From the NCBI GenBank assembly GCA_023436605.1, contig JAEZIQ010000152.1:1-10467 (forward strand): a stretch of DNA of 10,467 nucleotides, written 5' to 3'. This document shows positions 1 to 6,111 of this stretch, in pieces (the first letter of the stretch is position 1; every line of letters begins with the position of its first letter). The DNA comes from Actinomycetes bacterium (GTDB lineage: Bacteria; Actinomycetota; Thermoleophilia; Solirubrobacterales; 70-9). A model generated the notes under the pieces. The model saw only the letters and a program-made list of their open reading frames with translations. It was not told the origin of the DNA and searched no databases. The position numbers and the translations under genes were made by a program.

Positions 1-2
1 AG

Positions 3-150
3 TCTGCTCTGCTCGAATATGCCGCTGAGCGCGCGGCCGGGTGCACACTGCTGCGTGGCGCGGGCGTTGAGTCGGAGAGGGAACTGCCGTTCGCGACTCT
101 CCACCAACTTTGCGCCGCGCTGCTTGACGACGTCGAGGAGCACCGTGATC
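3..150 (+). pseudogene. Remnant of a LuxR-family AAA ATPase regulator (5' part outside the window)
   Basis: The frame starting at base 3 reads ALLEYAAERAAGCTLLRGAG followed by VESERELPFATLHQLCAALL. This is the segment just after the Walker A region in large LuxR-type AAA regulators, which usually reads LLRxxGVESExELPFAxLHQLCAPLLD. The resemblance stops near base 150. The same frame then becomes arginine-rich, low-complexity sequence and ends near base 500 without the Walker B or LuxR helix-turn-helix parts. A second frame, from the TTG at 158, begins LPEARKG and has TTF a few residues on. This weakly resembles the next family segment (LPxPQRDAL..F) and suggests a frameshift followed by decay. 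A normal protein of this type has roughly 900 residues, so this cannot be a whole gene. The part to the left of the window is unseen, so an assembly join cannot be excluded. Confidence 0.6.
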
Positions 151-225
151 AAGGGGATTGCCAGAGGCCCGGAAGGGAAGCTCCGGGGAGACGACATTCC
201 GCGCTGTCCCGCTCGGGGCAGAACA

Positions 226-639
226 GTGTGCAGGCTGGACGAACTGCACCTCGATGCGGGGCTCTGCCCCGGTTTCACCAAGTACGCCGGCAACTGCAGC
301 GGCAGCATCAAAGGACCCGCACCCTGGTGGACGAACGGTGGGAACTTCCACTGGTCCGACCGGGTCGGCAACTACCGCACCGTGGAGATGTCGGCCTATA
401 TGCCCGAGGACATGAGCGTCGACAAGTGGCGGATCGAAGGGGCGATGAGCGGGCCCGAGACCGCGGAGTGGGGAATCGAGGACGCCTGGAACAAGGGTGA
501 CGGCGAGCCGGTTCTTCACTGGAGTGCGCCGCACGTCGGCAAGGCCGGCGAACTCGGTGGTCCGCTCTACGTAGATTTCGAGAACGGCATCATCGGGGCC
601 GACATCTATGTGCACGGCTATCTGTACCGGAAGTCCTAG
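226..639 (+). CDS. Hypothetical protein, probably truncated at its N-terminus
   Basis: I do not recognise this protein. The frame has convincing GC-rich third positions from about base 229 to the TAG at 637-639. The frame is open further upstream to at least base 19, but that part overlaps the LuxR remnant, reads as arginine-rich nonsense and has poorer codon use. The GTG at 226 is the first plausible start after the coding signal appears. It has no convincing ribosome binding site, and GTG at 145 is an alternative. The product is about 137 residues, rich in Trp, Tyr and Gly, with cysteines near its start (residues 2, 13 and 24) and recognisable stretches such as GPAPWWTNGGNFHWSDRVGN and YVDFENGIIGADIYVHGYLY. 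The composition suggests a folded beta-rich, perhaps exported domain. No signal peptide is present, as expected if the 5' end was lost at the junction with the LuxR remnant. It may therefore be a pseudogene. Confidence 0.5.
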   Translation: MCRLDELHLDAGLCPGFTKYAGNCSGSIKGPAPWWTNGGNFHWSDRVGNYRTVEMSAYMPEDMSVDKWRIEGAMSGPETAEWGIEDAWNKGDGEPVLHWSAPHVGKAGELGGPLYVDFENGIIGADIYVHGYLYRKS

Positions 640-675
640 AGCGGGAAATTCGCATCGGATCGCGTCGGCCGGGGT

Positions 676-681
676 AATAAT
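676..681 (+). promoter_or_regulatory. Candidate -10 box for the phoD-like gene
   Basis: AATAAT ends five bases before the ATG at 687. If used, transcription would start at or next to the A of the start codon, giving a leaderless mRNA. No clear TTGACA-like -35 is seen at normal spacing. There is no good Shine-Dalgarno sequence between this box and the ATG, which fits the leaderless reading. This is inference from spacing. Confidence 0.4.
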
Positions 682-686
682 GGGTC

Positions 687-2360
687 ATGGCCAGCCCAGC
701 GGAGGATCAGAACCCGAACCCTGAAATCGTGCTCGGTCCCCTCCTCCGGTTCGCCAACGAGACCGAGGCAACCGTCTGGGTCGAGACCGACAGGGCCTGT
801 GAGGTTTCGGTCCTCGGTCAAGCGGCCAAAACGTTCTGCGTGGCCGGTCACCATTACGCGCTGGTGATTCTCGAAGGTCTCGAGCCGGATCAGAACCTGC
901 CCTACTCGGTGGAACTCGACGGAAAAGTCGCCTGGCCCGGACCGGGGCAGCGTCAAGGGGTAATCCGGACGACGGAGGCCGGGCCGGAGTTCCGCCTCGC
1001 CTTCGGTTCCTGCCGGGTCGCGGTTCCCCACGAACCTCCCTACACGCGAGGTCGGGACCGAAACCCGTTCAAGGGCAAAGGCGTCGACGCCCTGCGGGCG
1101 CTCCAGGCGCGAATGATGGGACAGCCCGAGGGGGAGTGGCACGACGCTCTGATGCTGGTCGGAGACCAGGTTTATGCCGATGAGGTCTCACCCGGGGTGA
1201 AAGAGAAGATCAGGAAGCGGCGGGACACGGGTGAGGGTGCCGGCGAAGAGATCGCCGATTTCGAGGAGTACACCTGGCTCTACCACGAGTCCTGGGGAGA
1301 CGAAGAGATCCGCTGGCTTATGGCCTCGCTGCCGAGCATGATGATCTTCGACGACCATGACGTGACCGACGACTGGAACACCTCGGGCACCTGGATTCAG
1401 GAGCAGCGGCGCAAGGACTGGTGGCGCGAGCGGCTGATCGGCGCCTACATGTCGTACTGGATCTACCAGCACCTCGGAAACCTTTCGCCCAAGGAGCTGC
1501 GGGAAGATCCGACCCTGGCCGAGGTTCTCGAGCACGCGGACGATGCCGAACCGGTCCTGCGCCGTTTCGCCAATCAGGCAGCGGATGAGATTGCCGCCAC
1601 CAGATGGAGCTTTCACCGGGATTTCGGCAGGACGCGTCTGGTCGCCCTCGACACCCGGGCCGGGCGGATCGTCGCCGATGACTCGAAACGGCAGATGCTC
1701 TCCGACGAACAGTGGGAGTGGGTCGACCGGATGCTGGTCGGTGACTTCGACCACCTGCTGATCGCCTCGACCCTGCCGCTGTTGATGTCACACGGCATCC
1801 ACCATCTCCAGACCTGGAACGAAGCGCTCTGCGCCGGCGCCTGGGGAAAGCGGGCCGTGGGGCCCTCGGAGTGGTTGCGCCAGACGGTCGATCTCGAGCA
1901 CTGGCCAGCCTTCCGCAACAGTTTCGACCAACTCGTGGACGGCATCCGCGCGGTCGGGTCGGGGGAGAGAGGCAGGCCTCCCGCCAGCGTGATCGTCCTC
2001 GCAGGAGATGTCCACCACGCATATGTGGCGGAGGCGGAATTCGCCGATGACGGGATGGAGAGCAAGGTTCTCCAGGCGGTCTGTTCCCCGATGAGAAACC
2101 CGCTCGGGTTCTGGGAACGAGCCTTCATGAAGTCGGCGCTGAGCCGGCCTGGTCGCCGTTTCGCCCGATTCCTCGCCCGACGGGCCAAGGTTCCTCCCGT
2201 GTCGATCAACTGGGAGTTCGTCGAACCGCCGACCTTCGACAACCAGATCGGGACGGTCGAGATCAAGGGTCGCGAGGCTGTCGTGCGCATCGAAAAGACG
2301 AAACCGGAGGACTGGAAGAACCCCCGCCTCCACAAGTCGCTCGAGGTCGAAGTTCGCTGA
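687..2360 (+). CDS. PhoD-like metallophosphatase (alkaline phosphatase D family)
   Basis: This 557-residue protein has the PhoD-type layout. A small N-terminal beta domain (about residues 14-95; ETEATVWVET) is followed by a metallophosphatase domain. The metal-site motifs are visible in order: AFGSC (105-109), VGDQVYAD (158-165), the FDDHDVTDDWN block (221-231) and AGDVHHAY (439-446). Asp160, Asp223, His224, Asn231, Asp441, His443 and His444 are the likely metal or catalytic ligands. Family members hydrolyse phosphomonoesters or phosphodiesters. Many are exported by Tat, but this one begins MASPAEDQNP with no signal peptide or membrane segment, so a cytoplasmic location is predicted and the substrate is unknown. 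The ATG at 687 is the first in-frame start consistent with the beta domain and follows the AATAAT box closely. It stands alone, with 47 bases before it and 59 bases before the next gene. The family call is firm; naming it phoD itself would over-reach. Confidence 0.88.
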   Translation: MASPAEDQNPNPEIVLGPLLRFANETEATVWVETDRACEVSVLGQAAKTFCVAGHHYALVILEGLEPDQNLPYSVELDGKVAWPGPGQRQGVIRTTEAGPEFRLAFGSCRVAVPHEPPYTRGRDRNPFKGKGVDALRALQARMMGQPEGEWHDALMLVGDQVYADEVSPGVKEKIRKRRDTGEGAGEEIADFEEYTWLYHESWGDEEIRWLMASLPSMMIFDDHDVTDDWNTSGTWIQEQRRKDWWRERLIGAYMSYWIYQHLGNLSPKELREDPTLAEVLEHADDAEPVLRRFANQAADEIAATRWSFHRDFGRTRLVALDTRAGRIVADDSKRQMLSDEQWEWVDRMLVGDFDHLLIASTLPLLMSHGIHHLQTWNEALCAGAWGKRAVGPSEWLRQTVDLEHWPAFRNSFDQLVDGIRAVGSGERGRPPASVIVLAGDVHHAYVAEAEFADDGMESKVLQAVCSPMRNPLGFWERAFMKSALSRPGRRFARFLARRAKVPPVSINWEFVEPPTFDNQIGTVEIKGREAVVRIEKTKPEDWKNPRLHKSLEVEVR

Positions 2361-2370
2361 ATCGTTGCGT

Positions 2371-2402
2371 CCGGCGACCAAACCGCTTGCTGCGGTAGCC
2401 GG
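2371..2402 (+). terminator. Possible hairpin terminator after the phoD-like gene
   Basis: CCGGC (2371-2375) pairs with GCCGG (2398-2402), and inside it ACCGC (2382-2386) pairs with GCGGT (2392-2396) across a TTGCT loop. It starts ten bases after the stop codon. No T-tract follows, so termination is uncertain. It also overlaps the region where the -35 of the next gene would lie. Confidence 0.3.
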
Positions 2403-2406
2403 CCGG

Positions 2407-2412
2407 GATAAT
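2407..2412 (+). promoter_or_regulatory. Candidate -10 box (GATAAT) for the first EEP gene
   Basis: GATAAT matches the TATAAT consensus at five of six positions and ends seven bases before the TTG start at 2420. That places the predicted transcription start on the start codon. No SD sequence is present. A TTGCTG at 2387-2392 is the nearest -35-like hexamer, but its spacing of 14 is short. The same arrangement recurs before the paralogous gene at 3446. Confidence 0.5.
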
Positions 2413-2419
2413 CGCCGCC

Positions 2420-3400
2420 TTGGCAGGCGCAGCAGACATTCACCGGCGACTTTGGGTCAGCGTGATCTGCTGGGTTCTGGCCGGCTTCTTCATGCTCTGG
2501 GCGATCATGCGGATCGGCGGGCTGGAGCGCGGGTTCCCGCTGGTCCAGCTGGTCGCTTACACGCCCTACATGCTGCTGCTTTCGCTGTTGGCACTGCTTG
2601 TAGTGGTGCTATGCCGACGCTGGCTGGCAGCCGGCTTTTTGCTGCTCGCCGTGATCGCCCTCGCTCTGGCGGTACTGCCCCGGGAGATCGGCGGTCCTGA
2701 GGAAGTTCCGGGGGGAACGTCGGTGAGAGTCCTCTCACTCAACCTCGGTGTGGGGATGGCCCACGCCGATCAGGTCGCGGAACTGGCCAGGGTTCGGGAC
2801 GTCGACCTGATCGCAGTCCAGGAGCTGACTCCGGAAGCCGTCTCGGAGCTCGACGCCGCGGGCTTCGCGATCGACTATCCGCACCGCGTCCTCCAGCCGG
2901 AGGCCGGAGCGACCGGCGGCGGCATCTTCTCCCGCTGGCCGCTCCGCGACCGGGGCAGCCTCACGGCCGAGTTTCACCAGCCGGTCGCCGACATCGAGGT
3001 ACCTGCGTCGATCCCGATCCAGTTCGTCTCCGTCCATCCGATGGCCCCGACCACGCCGACCCGCACTTCACAGTGGGACGCAGAGTTCGCATCACTGCCG
3101 GAGGCTTTCAGCGCCAACCTGCCCCTAGTCCTGGCGGGCGACTTCAACGCGACCCTCGACCACATCAAGCTGCGCGACCTGCTGGACACTGGCTACCGCG
3201 ATGCGGCCGACGTCACCGGAGACGGCCTGGTCACCACCTGGCCGGCCAGACTCGAGCCGAAGCTTCCGATCACCCTCGACCATGTCCTGGCCGAGAAAGG
3301 AATCTCCTTCGGCCAGTACGACGTGGAGAAGATTGACGGCACCGACCACCGGGCAGTAATCGTCGAGCTGCTTCTGCCGCCCGTGCCGGCCAGCTCGTAG
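2420..3400 (+). CDS. Membrane-anchored endonuclease/exonuclease/phosphatase family protein, copy 1
   Basis: This is a 326-residue protein. Three hydrophobic segments (about residues 11-30, 41-64 and 69-86) form an N-terminal membrane anchor. An EEP (DNase I-like) hydrolase domain follows from about residue 102. The domain shows its core motifs in order: LSLNLG (Asn108), AVQEL (Glu135), GGGIFSRWPL (167-175), VSVHP (His206), LAGDFNAT (Asp241, Asn243), TLDHVL (Asp287) and GTDHRAV (Asp309, His310). These are the usual metal and catalytic residues. Family members cleave phosphodiester bonds in nucleic acids, lipids or nucleotides; the substrate here is unknown. The domain probably faces outwards, judging from the three anchoring segments. 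The TTG start is well constrained, because an in-frame TAG at 2396-2398 leaves no ATG or GTG upstream. The next gene, 45 bases downstream, is a paralogue of identical length. Confidence 0.85.
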   Translation: MAGAADIHRRLWVSVICWVLAGFFMLWAIMRIGGLERGFPLVQLVAYTPYMLLLSLLALLVVVLCRRWLAAGFLLLAVIALALAVLPREIGGPEEVPGGTSVRVLSLNLGVGMAHADQVAELARVRDVDLIAVQELTPEAVSELDAAGFAIDYPHRVLQPEAGATGGGIFSRWPLRDRGSLTAEFHQPVADIEVPASIPIQFVSVHPMAPTTPTRTSQWDAEFASLPEAFSANLPLVLAGDFNATLDHIKLRDLLDTGYRDAADVTGDGLVTTWPARLEPKLPITLDHVLAEKGISFGQYDVEKIDGTDHRAVIVELLLPPVPASS

Positions 3401-3432
3401 CGGTCTTTAGGAATTGCTGAACGCCTGGCGGA

Positions 3433-3438
3433 AATAAT
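3433..3438 (+). promoter_or_regulatory. Candidate -10 box (AATAAT) for the second EEP gene
   Basis: AATAAT ends seven bases before the TTG start at 3446, the same spacing as the GATAAT box before copy 1. TTGCTG at 3414-3419 repeats the hexamer found at 2387-2392. This suggests copy 2 carries its own promoter, duplicated with the gene, and does not depend only on read-through. No SD sequence is seen. Confidence 0.5.
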
Positions 3439-3445
3439 TCCCGCC

Positions 3446-4426
3446 TTGTCTGCCCGGCCCCACAACTCACGCCACCGATCGGTCACGGGCTTCTGCTGGG
3501 GTCTCGCCGGCTGCTTCACGGCGATGCTTCTCCTCCGGGTCTTCGGCCTCGAAGGCGGGTGGTTCCCGGTGGTGCAGCTGGTCGCCTTCACTCCATACGT
3601 GCTGCTGCTTTCGCTGCCGGCGCTGCTCCTGGTCCTCCTGCTGCGACGGTGGCGGCCCGCAAGTCTGATCCTGTTGACCGCCGTCGTGCTGGCGGCGCTG
3701 GTCCTGCCCCGTGAGTTCGGGGGGCCGGAAAACGTGCCGGAGGGCAAGCCGGTCCGGATCCTCACCTCGAACCTGGCCAAGGGAAACGCCGACTCGAAGG
3801 CCCTGATCGGCCTGGCCAACGACCGGCGGGCCGACCTCGTGTTCCTGCAGGAGATTTCGGCGGCCAAAGCGGCCGAGCTGCGCCGTAGCGGAATTCTCGA
3901 GCAGTACCCGCACCGGGTCCTTGACGTAACCGCCAGGAAAGGAGGTGGCGCGATCTACTCGAAGTGGCCGCTGAAAGCGCGCGACTCGCTTACTGCCGGC
4001 CGGCAACCCCGGGCCGTCGTCAGGGTGCCGGGCTTTGGAAGTGTCGAAGTCATCTCGATTCACCCGACCGCCCCGATCAAGCCAGGCACGACCCGGGAAT
4101 GGGATCGCGACTACGAGGCGATGCCCGCGGCTTTCAGCGCTCGGCACCCCCTCGTCCTGGCCGGTGACTTCAACGCGACTCTCGATCACGAGAACCTCCG
4201 TCGCCTGATCGACACCGGTTACCGGGACGCCGCCGACGTGACCGGAAACGGGTTCATCCCGACCTGGCCCTCGAAGGCCACGCGTTCCCTGCCGGTCACG
4301 ATCGATCACGTTCTGGCCGAGCAGGGGATCTACTTCGCCGACTACGAGGTCGCGAAAGTTCGGGGATCCGATCACCGGGCGGTCTTCGCCGAACTGCTGC
4401 TGGCGCCGGAACCGGCGGAGAACTGA
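3446..4426 (+). CDS. Membrane-anchored endonuclease/exonuclease/phosphatase family protein, copy 2
   Basis: This protein also has 326 residues and aligns with copy 1 almost without gaps, especially in the C-terminal third (LVLAGDFNATLDH, DTGYRDAADVTG). Three hydrophobic segments (about residues 15-31, 42-66 and 71-87) precede the EEP domain. Its motifs are LTSNLAKG (Asn109), FLQEI (Glu136), GGGAIYSKWPL (167-176 region), ISIHP (His206), LAGDFNAT (Asp241, Asn243), TIDHVL (Asp287) and GSDHRAV (Asp309, His310). All catalytic positions are kept, so both copies look active. Their extracellular loops and charged surface have diverged, which suggests different substrates or regulation. The TTG start is forced in the same way as in copy 1: the frame opens just after the preceding stop codon and has no ATG or GTG before 3446. 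It ends four bases from the convergent minus-strand gene. Confidence 0.85.
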   Translation: MSARPHNSRHRSVTGFCWGLAGCFTAMLLLRVFGLEGGWFPVVQLVAFTPYVLLLSLPALLLVLLLRRWRPASLILLTAVVLAALVLPREFGGPENVPEGKPVRILTSNLAKGNADSKALIGLANDRRADLVFLQEISAAKAAELRRSGILEQYPHRVLDVTARKGGGAIYSKWPLKARDSLTAGRQPRAVVRVPGFGSVEVISIHPTAPIKPGTTREWDRDYEAMPAAFSARHPLVLAGDFNATLDHENLRRLIDTGYRDAADVTGNGFIPTWPSKATRSLPVTIDHVLAEQGIYFADYEVAKVRGSDHRAVFAELLLAPEPAEN

Positions 4427-4432
4427 GTTCTC
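4418..4432. repeat. Short hairpin spanning both convergent stop codons
   Basis: GAGAAC (4418-4423) and GTTCTC (4427-4432) are perfect inverted repeats with a TGA loop. The loop TGA is the stop codon of the plus-strand EEP gene. The distal arm holds part of the stop of the minus-strand gene (4431-4433). There is no T-tract on either side, so a terminator role is only possible. Confidence 0.4.
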
Positions 4433-4754
4433 AGGCGCGGCGGGGTTCCGGGCCGTAGCCGCACCAGATCGCGAAGGTGATCACGGCGGCGATCGTGCCG
4501 AGGGCGTGAAGGCCGATCAGGACGCCGACCAGGCCCGGGATGCCGGCAATGAAAACACCGAGCAGGGTGCGGAGGACCGGCAGGCCGAGGATGCGGGCGG
4601 TGCCGAAGGCGCAGAGGAACATTGCGGCCGGGCCTGAAATCCGGCCCCAATCTTCGAAGAAAGACTTCGGCAACAGCAAGGCCAGCAGCACGAAGAGGAC
4701 GGCGACCAGGGCGAACATCACGAGTCCGGACTTGAGGGCGGTTTTCGCGTTCAT
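4431..4754 (-). CDS. Small membrane protein of unknown function
   Basis: This 107-residue, strongly hydrophobic protein has about three membrane segments (residues 10-29, about 40-60 and 63-98, the last perhaps two short helices). It has a positively charged start (MNAKTALKSG) and a short polar tail ending EPRRA. I recognise no family motif. The GC-rich third positions and the clean membrane pattern support it as a real gene. The ATG at 4754 is preceded by CACTTCAAG, which is not a good SD sequence. It is divergent from the polysaccharide deacetylase, with 56 bases between the two starts. Its end lies four bases from the end of the second EEP gene. Nothing in the context fixes a role. Confidence 0.65.
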   Translation of the reverse strand: MNAKTALKSGLVMFALVAVLFVLLALLLPKSFFEDWGRISGPAAMFLCAFGTARILGLPVLRTLLGVFIAGIPGLVGVLIGLHALGTIAAVITFAIWCGYGPEPRRA

Positions 4755-4769
4755 CTTGAAGTGAGGGGT

Positions 4770-4783
4770 CCCGCTGGTGCGGG
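4770..4783. repeat. Inverted repeat in the divergent intergenic region
   Basis: CCCGC (4770-4774) and GCGGG (4779-4783) form a perfect stem with a TGGT loop. Around it, GTCCC (4768-4772) could alternatively pair with GGGAC (4785-4789). It lies between two divergent genes and just upstream of the TATACT box, so it could be an operator or a leader hairpin for the minus-strand gene. This is inference. Confidence 0.3.
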
Positions 4784-4792
4784 TGGGACGCC

Positions 4793-4798
4793 TATACT
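4793..4798 (+). promoter_or_regulatory. Candidate -10 box (TATACT) for the polysaccharide deacetylase gene
   Basis: TATACT matches TATAAT at five of six positions. It ends 12 bases before the ATG at 4811, so the predicted leader is only about six bases and has no SD sequence. A -35 hexamer at normal spacing is not evident. Confidence 0.45.
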
Positions 4799-4810
4799 CG
4801 CAGGTCGATA

Positions 4811-6043
4811 ATGACCGGACTCACAGGCAAGTTCCGGTCGGGGGACCGTGCTCACCAGCAGTTTGCGCTGCTTGTGTTCTTCCTGCTGATCGCCGGTCTC
4901 GCGACCCTGATTCCTTCGAACGCTACGAGCGCGGACCAGAACCCGATCGAGGACGCGGCGCTGAGCCAGAAGGGCCAGTCGCTGATTCTTCAGGTGCGCA
5001 CGAACCAGGAGGTCAACCTCGGCAAGCTCGACCGCCGGCCGGACTTCTCGGGAACCAATCACCGCTACCTCTGCCTGCAGATGAATCCGCGAGGCAAGAC
5101 CACGATCGTGCGGATCTGTTTCGGTGGCAGAAAGCGGACCTACCGGGTGCTCGGCGTCTCCCGGACCTCCCCGTCCGGGGTGGTTCGTCGCAGCAAACTG
5201 GTCCGGGCGGAAGTCAAGAAGGCCGACGATCTGAAACTGGTCGCCACTTTCGATCCCCGCGAGGCCGGACTGCCGCCCGGGAATTACGCCTGGCGAATCG
5301 CCAGTCACACGGGCAACTGCCCCCAGTCCGGACCCCTCTCCAAACCGGACTCGGATTGCCTCAGCTTCTACCCGCCCCAGCGCCGGGCGGTCTACGACCT
5401 GCGGCCGATCCAGGCGGTTGGCTGCACCGGTGGCAACGGCGAATTCGTCACTCACGGACCGCGGGGGCGCAAGCGGGTAGCCCTGACCTTCGACGACGGG
5501 CCGAGCACCTACACGCCGGGAATTCTCCGGATCCTCAGGCAGAAGAACGCGAAAGCGACTTTCTTCATGCTGGGCCAGCAGGTGGCGAACTACCCGAGCT
5601 ACGCCCGCCGGGTGCTCGCCCTCGGACACGAAGTCGCGAACCACAGCTACGACCACCCTCTGCTTCCGAGCCGTTCCAACATCAGCCAGGCGTCGCGGCG
5701 GATCAAGCAGGTCACCGGATTCCGGCCCTGCCTCTTTCGACCGCCCTACGGCGCGGTGAACAGCTCGGTCAGGGCGAGTGCGAGGGCCGAGCACATGAAG
5801 GTGGTCAACTGGGACGTCGACACGAACGACTGGAAGCTGCCCGGTGCGGCTTCAATCGCTTCGACGATCGGAAATCGGACGACCCGCGGATCGATCGTCC
5901 TGATGCACGATGGCGGCGGGCCGCGCGGCGGCACCGTGGAGGCACTCGCCGCCGGGATCGACCGGCTCAAACGGCGCGGTTACGAGCTGGTCACGGTCTC
6001 CGAGTTGCTCGGCAACCGGACGATCTACCGTCCGGTCCCCTGA
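4811..6043 (+). CDS. Exported polysaccharide deacetylase (NodB homology domain, CE4)
   Basis: This 410-residue protein starts with a basic stretch and a hydrophobic segment (residues 18-35, ALLVFFLLIAGLATLI), which is a signal peptide or membrane anchor. Residues 45-200 form a region I do not recognise, with several cysteines (88, 103, 170, 183, 205) that could form disulphides. The NodB domain spans about residues 221-402 and has all five CE4 motifs: TFDDGP (226-231; catalytic Asp228, metal Asp229), HSYDH (278-282; both metal histidines), RPPYG (310-314), DVDTNDW (335-341) and LMHDGG (364-369; His366). Such enzymes remove N-acetyl groups from peptidoglycan or other extracellular polysaccharides in a metal-dependent reaction. 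All catalytic residues are present, so activity is expected. The extra N-terminal region may bind substrate. It is transcribed alone, divergent from the small membrane protein. Confidence 0.9.
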   Translation: MTGLTGKFRSGDRAHQQFALLVFFLLIAGLATLIPSNATSADQNPIEDAALSQKGQSLILQVRTNQEVNLGKLDRRPDFSGTNHRYLCLQMNPRGKTTIVRICFGGRKRTYRVLGVSRTSPSGVVRRSKLVRAEVKKADDLKLVATFDPREAGLPPGNYAWRIASHTGNCPQSGPLSKPDSDCLSFYPPQRRAVYDLRPIQAVGCTGGNGEFVTHGPRGRKRVALTFDDGPSTYTPGILRILRQKNAKATFFMLGQQVANYPSYARRVLALGHEVANHSYDHPLLPSRSNISQASRRIKQVTGFRPCLFRPPYGAVNSSVRASARAEHMKVVNWDVDTNDWKLPGAASIASTIGNRTTRGSIVLMHDGGGPRGGTVEALAAGIDRLKRRGYELVTVSELLGNRTIYRPVP

Positions 6044-6053
6044 CCAAAAGCTT

Positions 6054-6104
6054 CGGCGAGATCCGAAAAGTCGGCGAATAGCGCTGACTTTCCGGATCTC
6101 GCCG
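6054..6104. terminator. Strong bidirectional hairpin between convergent genes
   Basis: The 19-base arms at 6054-6072 and 6086-6104 are complementary except for one position, and they enclose a 13-base loop. The hairpin starts 11 bases after the deacetylase stop and ends eight bases before the stop of the minus-strand hydrolase gene. On the minus-strand transcript it is followed by AAGCTTTTGG, a short T-run. On the plus strand there is no T-tract. A shared terminator for both genes is the natural reading. Confidence 0.7.
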
Positions 6105-6111
6105 GTGAGAC

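Larger units (their letters stand above)
2387..4426 (+). repeat. Diverged tandem gene duplication including the promoter region
   Basis: Two units, roughly 2387-3400 and 3414-4426, share the order TTGCTG hexamer, A/T-rich -10 box, GCC, TTG start and a 326-codon gene. The TTGCTG-to-start distances are 33 and 32 bases. Protein similarity is clear along the whole length, while the DNA has diverged, so the duplication is old. Confidence 0.75.

Noticed and set aside
3467..4375. 302-codon open frame antisense to the second EEP gene
   Set aside because: The plus-strand frame is a full EEP protein with a matching paralogue. The antisense sequence is a compositional shadow.
687..4426. A new defence or nucleotide-signalling system made of the phosphatase and two EEP proteins
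   Set aside because: The genes appear to have separate promoters and ordinary family architectures. No sensor, cyclase or toxin-like partner is nearby. Adjacency alone does not support a joint system.
4807..4812. GATAAT overlapping the deacetylase start as its -10 box
   Set aside because: It would place the transcript start inside the gene, near 4819, with no suitable in-frame start codon just after it. TATACT at 4793-4798 fits better.
4751..5794. 347-codon open frame antisense to the deacetylase gene
   Set aside because: The plus strand holds all five CE4 motifs. The antisense product is Arg/Val/Pro-rich without recognisable features, as expected for a shadow frame in GC-rich DNA.
4777..6081. 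434-codon plus-strand frame overlapping the deacetylase
   Set aside because: It runs in another frame over the deacetylase and gives an Arg/Pro/Gly-rich translation without motifs.
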